A stretch of 23,785 nt of DNA, from the NCBI RefSeq assembly GCF_001039355.2, contig NW_019775469.1, forward strand, positions 809,135 to 832,919, read 5' to 3'. Position 1 is the stretch's first letter; each line of letters begins with the position of its first letter. Source of the stretch: Lingula anatina (taxonomy: Eukaryota; Brachiopoda; Lingulata; Lingulida; Lingulidae). This document shows, piece after piece, positions 19,850-23,785 of the stretch. The notes below the pieces were generated by a model. That model made no database searches, had not been told where the DNA came from, and saw only the letters and a list, made by a program, of their open reading frames with translations. Made by a program: the position numbers and the translations under genes.

Positions 19850-20760
19850 TTACATCTCTGGTGCCAACCGCTCTACATATAGGCGGTGAGCATTTTTACT
19901 AGCCTTTGCTAATATTTCTTTCCATGGTTGTCCCTTGATTACAGGCACTGCTTCTGCTACTTGTCCTGTATGAGCAGGCGTAGAAGCAGCCTCACCTTCT
20001 CTTGAAAAGTATGGGCTGTCTGTCTCCAGTAGCAGTCTATTAAGTGGCATGCTATACGCTGTCTTGTAGGCAGTAGATCCAGTATCATGTTTGAACTGAT
20101 GTACTGCACCTGCTATTCCGAAGTAAGTGTTCGGAAAGTGTTTTAACCATGACCTCACTAAGCCCATGGATCCAAGAAAGCAATGGCAATGGATCAGCCT
20201 TTCCTGACCCACAACTGGCACCACCCAGAGAACATTGAGGATAATTCTCCATGCTGCATCATCAGCATCATTTGAATTCCTCATTCCACGGCCATGAAGA
20301 ATCAAGACTTTTCCTGGTTGAAGAAAGGATAGAGCAATTTCTGAGTTTTGAAGCTGCTCATCCCACTTCGAGACTTCACAAGTCATATCCAATCCAACTT
20401 CTCCTAATGCAGCCACTTCTGGCTGAGCCACAACCCTTTAGAAACTGGTCCATTCTTCAGTTTTCACTTGATGTTTAGGGTGCATGCCTACAGCAACCAC
20501 TCCTCCAATTTCCTGAAAGCCTTTGCATGTTTCAGGTACTTGGATACGTTTCAGGATCACAATATACTGCAGTAAACCCTTTGATTTTAACTCTGCAGCT
20601 ATCTACTGGAACAGCTCCAATAATTTCTTGTAGCCCAGCCTCTTTAGGTAATTTTAGAAATTTCTGAGCTCGATCAAAACGACAATGAGCATCAAATGCT
20701 TCAGGTGTTTGGACAATTTCCTTACCTCCTCTGCTTCAGGTTCAAACAGCTGTTTAAGCT
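19850..20760 (-). pseudogene. TatD-type metal-dependent hydrolase domain (copy 2)
   Basis: The upstream part, in broken frames, has AFDAHCRFDRAQKFL, where the usual HxH metal motif reads HCR (second His to Arg), then VYCDPETYPS and VVAVGMHPKH. A stop precedes VAQPEVAALGEVGLDMT. From there a clean 193-codon frame holds the metal-binding Glu (GEVGLD), His in LILHGRG, His in RLIHCHCFLG, and the final Asp in LLETDSPYFS, and ends ASKNAHRLYVERLAPEM. The C-terminal two thirds is thus nearly intact, while the N-terminal third is broken by at least two stops and a shift. It is homologous to the copy at 12924-13700 throughout. TatD enzymes are metal-dependent DNases; this copy is probably inactive. Confidence 0.88.
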
Positions 20761-20797
20761 GTTCTTGTATGTCTTTATTAATCATGGAAAAGAGGTC

Positions 20798-21214
20798 CTA
20801 CAACACTCTCCAATTCAAAAGACGTAATGTGAGGCTTTCCTCAGATACGCCCAGGTGCTGTCTAAACTCTTCCCTGGCTTCTTTCTCTCCAGAAATGAGG
20901 CTTTCCTCAGAATTTCTTATGAAAGCCAATCTGCTTAAGTCAGGTACGTCTTTACGCACCCCCATTATCCTGCGAGTTAGTGTTTGCAGGGCAGCCACTC
21001 TTTGTGTATTAATTTCCGATCCACGTAACATAGGATGGAAAATTAAAGGCAGATGACATTCAAATGCATGATCAGCTGTATCTGGGCCTTTGCACCAGGA
21101 CAGCAAACATTCCCTTGTTCTATCTGGATGCGGCGCTTTCGCAGCTGGCAAACTATGTTTCACCTTTTTTCCTTGATAATAACCTCCCCGGCCTGGCCCA
21201 TACTCAGATCTCAT
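20798..21214 (-). CDS. N-terminal ORF of TatD element copy 2, zinc-finger-like, function unknown
   Basis: The ORF starts at an ATG just inside the primer-site-like sequence (MRSEYGPGRGGYY) and stops at 20798, just before the TatD part. Residues about 30-50 (RTRECLLSWCKG, then DHAFECHLP) have Cys and His spaced like a C2HC or CCHH finger. An alpha-helical stretch follows (RVAALQTLTRRIMG, then AREEFRQHL). A Cys-x-x-x-Cys plus HA...CHLP..F pattern is, from memory, also seen upstream of TatD domains in some invertebrate TATDN2-like proteins; this needs a search. Stop and TatD may be separated only by a mutation, so ORF and TatD may once have been one protein. Confidence 0.55.
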   Translation of the reverse strand: MRSEYGPGRGGYYQGKKVKHSLPAAKAPHPDRTRECLLSWCKGPDTADHAFECHLPLIFHPMLRGSEINTQRVAALQTLTRRIMGVRKDVPDLSRLAFIRNSEESLISGEKEAREEFRQHLGVSEESLTLRLLNWRVL

Positions 21215-21225
21215 CCTTGTCGCCA
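21211..21225 (-). promoter_or_regulatory. primer-binding-site candidate, copy 2
   Basis: TGGCGACAAGGATGA lies eight bases inside the 5' LTR. It begins with TGG, complementary to a tRNA CCA end. I did not identify the tRNA, and the eight-base gap is a weakness. Confidence 0.5.
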
Positions 21226-21233
21226 ATATAGAA

Positions 21234-21442
21234 TTCCCTTTGGATTCTATTTAAGGTAATAGTATAGTTTCTTACCTTTACAGCTCTTTAGCTTGATCCA
21301 AAAGTCACTTTCTTACTTTCTTGAATAGCCCGTCTCTTCATATATAAGTCCGGTATATAATCTGTCTATCTGCCTCGCTTTCAGTCCTGTCACGTGATCT
21401 GCCTTTCCAGATCGAGTCATAAACATACCCGTTGGCACTACA
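21234..21442 (-). repeat. 5' LTR of TatD element copy 2
   Basis: It starts TGTAGTGCC on the minus strand, has a TATA-like GATTATATACC and ends near CCAAAGGGAA. Compared by eye with the other LTR there are seven substitutions and one single-base indel in about 210 positions, roughly 96% identity. Confidence 0.92.
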
Positions 21443-21784
21443 CTATGCATTGGTCAGCATAAATGTTTGTTTGGGCAGCAATCAAATCAAACAACTGTTC
21501 ATTAAAAAATAGCTTAAAATAACTCACAAGTGAAGAATCAACAAGAACACCCCTTGGTCCAACATTAGTTCAAATTGAGGACACCACATGTCAAGCAATT
21601 GCCCTTGGTCTAGCTCCCATTTCACACTTAGCTCACCAACTACATCTAACAAATCTTCATCTTCGATGTTTCTATTTATCTCCTCTAATGTAAAACCCTC
21701 AAATTCTTCTTCACTGTCAGAATCTGCTGCAAATATTGCATAAATTGTGTCCATATTATGATCACCACTATTCTCAGCAGCCAT
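21443..21784 (-). pseudogene. piggyBac transposase, N-terminal part, split by LTR element
   Basis: It starts with an ATG and an acidic N-terminus (AADSDSEEEFEGFTLEEIN) typical of piggyBac transposases. A frame change near 21565 leads to GPRGVLVDSS, SYFKLFFNEQLFDLIAAQTN and IYADQC, the usual entry to the transposase core. The reading stops at the 5' LTR of the nested element and continues at 18802. Confidence 0.88.
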
Positions 21785-22065
21785 TTTTGAATCAAAATTT
21801 CTTCTGGTTAATCAGGCTGCTTAAAACATCAATGTATGGAAAGGTCCTGTGTATTTTAACCAATAAAGAATGGCAAATGAAATTTGATTGGTCTAAAAGC
21901 CTTTCATGGGGGTTTGGTAGTATTCCTTGGATTCTATTGGGTGTTATTTGACCCAAAAACAACAAGGTCTAAAACAGGTCACTGGGATGCAAATATGTGC
22001 CCTTGGCAATGAGAGTGCATTAAATGATGAATGTAAATATGCACCTTTGGCAACCAGAGGGTTAA

Positions 22066-22602
22066 ACAGTTTTGATGTTATAGACCAAGTTTCCGTGTTT
22101 CTTGGCCTATGTCTGTTAAGAAATTCTTCTTTGAGGTTTCTCCATTCCTGTTTCACTTCCTCGGCCAAAGTTTCGTACCAGTCCAATGCAGCAGCAGTGA
22201 GTAACAGAGGAAAAATGGAAATAATTTGATCATGATCAAGAGCTTTAAAGTTAATCTAGTTCTTCAAATGATCTAACCATCTATCTCGGAGTGGTTGGTG
22301 AACTGTTGGATGGTGCTGCTATTGACTGGTGGTGGGTCTTGTGTGATAGGCAAATTGTCTCTGGGAGTTTACTTTTCGAGCTTGTGGTCTTCTGTTTCTT
22401 CGTCACTGATGATGATGATAGGTGACTCAGGGCGATTTGAGATGGGTCGGTTTGGCCAGGTAATGCTGAAATTTGTGTCGTTTTTGTTGTCGGTTTCTGT
22501 GTAGCTATTGCTGTCGGATTCACTACTGAGGTCAATGATAATGAACACTTTTCGATTGTCTCTAATTTTGATTTGTATGGTTCGAGATTCGTTGGAACAC
22601 AT
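22066..22602 (-). pseudogene. gag, N-terminal part, cut by piggyBac
   Basis: The first part is Ser/Thr/Asn-rich and readable in two overlapping frames, which points to a frameshift. The Gag core then follows: RWLDHLKN, a stop, FKALDHDQIISIF, LDWYETLAEEVKQEW and LKEEFLNRHRP. This is the W...F, A..WY..L, W..L...F pattern of the retrotransposon Gag capsid domain. The core is interrupted at the TTAA at 22062-22065, the piggyBac insertion point. Confidence 0.75.
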
Positions 22603-22679
22603 GGATCAACAATTTTGCGCTGTTTCCTACTGTTTCTGATTATGTATTTACATTAATATGAGGGTTTAAAAACCACGTA

Positions 22680-22960
22680 TATATTACACCGGTCACGTGT
22701 GTACTCGTGCACTTGGCGAAAGCAAGAGGCAGAACACCAGCTTGGGAGAGAGAGAGAACAGCTTTATTCAACCAAACTGCAAATCAACTCTTCACTGCTG
22801 CTTCGAGCGAGTCACTCTGTACTCATCTGCTAGTACCAGTGCAAGAGCTAACAACAGTCTGCTTCTTGGTTACCAACCTGTTACTTCTTATACTTTAAAT
22901 TTGAGTGGGAGTAGTTTTACAACTCCATTGGTCAATTGACCACCAGAAAAACATCATTTC
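22680..22960 (-). repeat. probable 5' LTR of the gypsy-like remnant
   Basis: Upstream of gag on the minus strand there is a TATA-like AGTATAAGAA (about 22885-22895) and then TTGAATAAAGCTGTTCTC (about 22755-22772), an arrangement usual for the U3-R part of LTRs. No second copy lies in the window to prove it, and no clear primer-binding site was seen. Confidence 0.4.
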
Positions 22961-23501
22961 CTATAGCAATAAACTGGTGGACATAACTGATAAGTTACTC
23001 TTATGGTCACTTTTAGTGAGTGTTGTCGGCTGTCCACATACTATGTCAGTAACTTTTATGGTAGCAATATATTGATGACCAAAAGCTGGATAAATGGTTA
23101 GAAATCAGGAGACAAGTCATAAATCAGAACCAATAATGACCATACGATATTGGTGGTCAATACATATCTTAATTACTTGGAGACAGGTGGTGATTCATAA
23201 ATGAAGTCAACTAAACAGATATTTTTAATGACTTCAATCTGAAATTTCATCTGTTACCACATTATTACATAAACTTTAAAAGTGGTAAGAATACATATAA
23301 CTTCCCTCCACCTGGAAGCTATTCTAATATATAAGATATAAATATAATAATAATAAGAAGAAACATCATTTAGAGGACAAAATCATGAATGCTAGAACAT
23401 ATAGAACATATAGATTTGACATATCTAAACAGTATGAATTAATTGTACAATTCCCTTTCCATTGATAAGTAACCTGCTGGATACTACTCAGTACATACCC
23501 C
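22961..23501. other. right-flank sequence, no gene recognised
   Basis: This is A/T-rich sequence with scattered TGGTCA / TTGGTGGTCAA words and no ORF with recognisable motifs. Confidence 0.6.
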
Positions 23502-23601
23502 TGTGAAGTTGATTCCTGGTTCCTTATTCCTTATTCGGTTACTTATTCAAATGTGAAGTTGGTTACTTATTCCCGGTTCCTTATTCGGTTACTTATTCAA
23601 C
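23502..23601. repeat. 50-bp tandem duplication of CCTTATTCGGTTACTTATTC-type sequence
   Basis: Two copies start TGTGAAGTTG at 23502 and 23552, exactly 50 bases apart. Both contain CCTTATTCGGTTACTTATTC. Confidence 0.9.
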
Positions 23602-23726
23602 TTTTTTATGTTTTTTTATGATTTTGATGCTAAAATACCTGTTTCATCATACTAGCACCCCCTCTTCATCTAGATGACACCCTAAAATTGTTAAATATAC
23701 CACTAAAAACACAAAATATAACCCAT

Positions 23727-23785
23727 TCCTTATTCAAAAGTCCTGTTACTTATTCGGTTACTTATTCCTTATTCGGTTACTTATT
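23727..23785. repeat. second block of CTTATTCGGTTACTTATTC repeats, running off the edge
   Basis: The same core, TTACTTATTCGGTTACTTATT and CCTTATTCGGTTACTTATT, recurs here and continues beyond the window, so a larger minisatellite or element end probably lies to the right. Confidence 0.8.

Larger units (their letters stand above)
18803..21442 (-). mobile_element. TatD-carrying LTR retroelement without RT (copy 2), nested in piggyBac
   Basis: Two direct repeats of about 210 bases (18803-19012 and 21234-21442) bound a 2.22-kb interior. On the minus strand this reads 5' LTR, TGG-starting primer-site-like sequence (21225), an ORF with a zinc-finger-like motif (21214-20798), a TatD domain (about 20760-19850), non-coding sequence with an antisense DnaJ-like remnant, polypurine tract (19026-19013), 3' LTR. 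No protease, RT, RNase H or integrase is present, so it would need proteins from another element. Flanks GCATAG and GCAAAG are a near match and may be a mutated target-site duplication. piggyBac homology continues on both sides. Confidence 0.88.
16780..22061 (-). mobile_element. piggyBac-family DNA transposon, in TTAA, with nested LTR element
   Basis: The element is flanked by TTAA on both sides (16776-16779 and 22062-22065), the hallmark target duplication of piggyBac. Its ends are CCCTCTCATACACAGAGCC (left) and, reverse-complemented, CCCTCTGGTTGCCAAAGGTGC (right): six identical bases (CCCTCT), then divergence. Total length is 5282 bases; without the nested LTR element it is about 2.64 kb, a normal piggyBac size. 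The transposase lies on the minus strand. The interrupted gag frame on both sides supports these exact ends. Confidence 0.92.
15420..22960 (-). mobile_element. Ty3/gypsy-like gag-protease retroelement remnant, split by nested insertions
   Basis: On the minus strand an LTR-like region (about 22960-22680) is followed by gag (22602-22066), the piggyBac insertion (22061-16780), the rest of gag with zinc knuckles (16775-16149), an aspartic protease (about 16060-15800) and a linker domain that stops near 15443. No reverse transcriptase, RNase H or integrase follows. The frame carries several stops and shifts. The order gag, knuckle, protease fits Ty3/gypsy-type elements; the clade is not determinable without the RT. 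Confidence 0.75.

Noticed and set aside
1-23785. CRISPR arrays, bacterial operons, tRNA or rRNA genes
   Set aside because: None were seen; spliced genes and eukaryotic transposons fill the window, and the repeats found are microsatellites, LTRs or minisatellites.

Overview
This is intron-rich, AT-rich animal genomic DNA. Two cellular genes point to a metazoan that is not an insect such as Drosophila. On the minus strand is a USPL1-type SUMO isopeptidase spread over at least five coding exons. On the plus strand is a RITA1-like, single-coding-exon regulator of RBPJ (CSL)/Notch. Frequent ACATGTA-type words, long A/T introns and many decayed transposons would suit a mollusc or another marine lophotrochozoan. 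That placement is only a guess.

Layout. 1-8769 (minus) is USPL1, whose 3' end lies beyond the left edge; a probable 5'UTR exon sits near 9223-9345. 9350-11269 is a head-to-head intergenic stretch containing a striking foldback with 57-bp arms at 9794-9930 and a weaker one at 10296-10499. 11270-11878 (plus) is the RITA1-like gene, followed by its 3' flank. From about 12430 to the right edge the window is a pile of mobile-element remnants, nearly all coding on the minus strand.

The mobile region has two parts. First, 12425-14760 is a 5'-truncated element with a gag-like zinc-knuckle segment, a TatD-type metal-dependent hydrolase domain, a polypurine tract and an LTR-like end. Second, 15420 to about 22960 is a three-level nest. 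A Ty3/gypsy-type gag-protease remnant was cut by a piggyBac transposon (16780-22061, in a TTAA duplication). The piggyBac was then cut by a 2.64-kb LTR element (18803-21442) that carries another TatD gene and no reverse transcriptase. Gag reading resumes in frame across the piggyBac, and piggyBac transposase homology resumes across the TatD element, so the order of insertion can be read directly.

The most interesting item is the TatD-carrying LTR element family. Two diverged copies share the polypurine tract, the LTR start (TGTAGTG) and a TatD domain, yet differ in N-terminal domain and LTR body. One also contains a DnaJ J-domain remnant in antisense. Both TatD copies are frameshifted, and both have lost N-terminal metal-ligand histidines. 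All identifications rest on reading motifs by eye; no database search was run.
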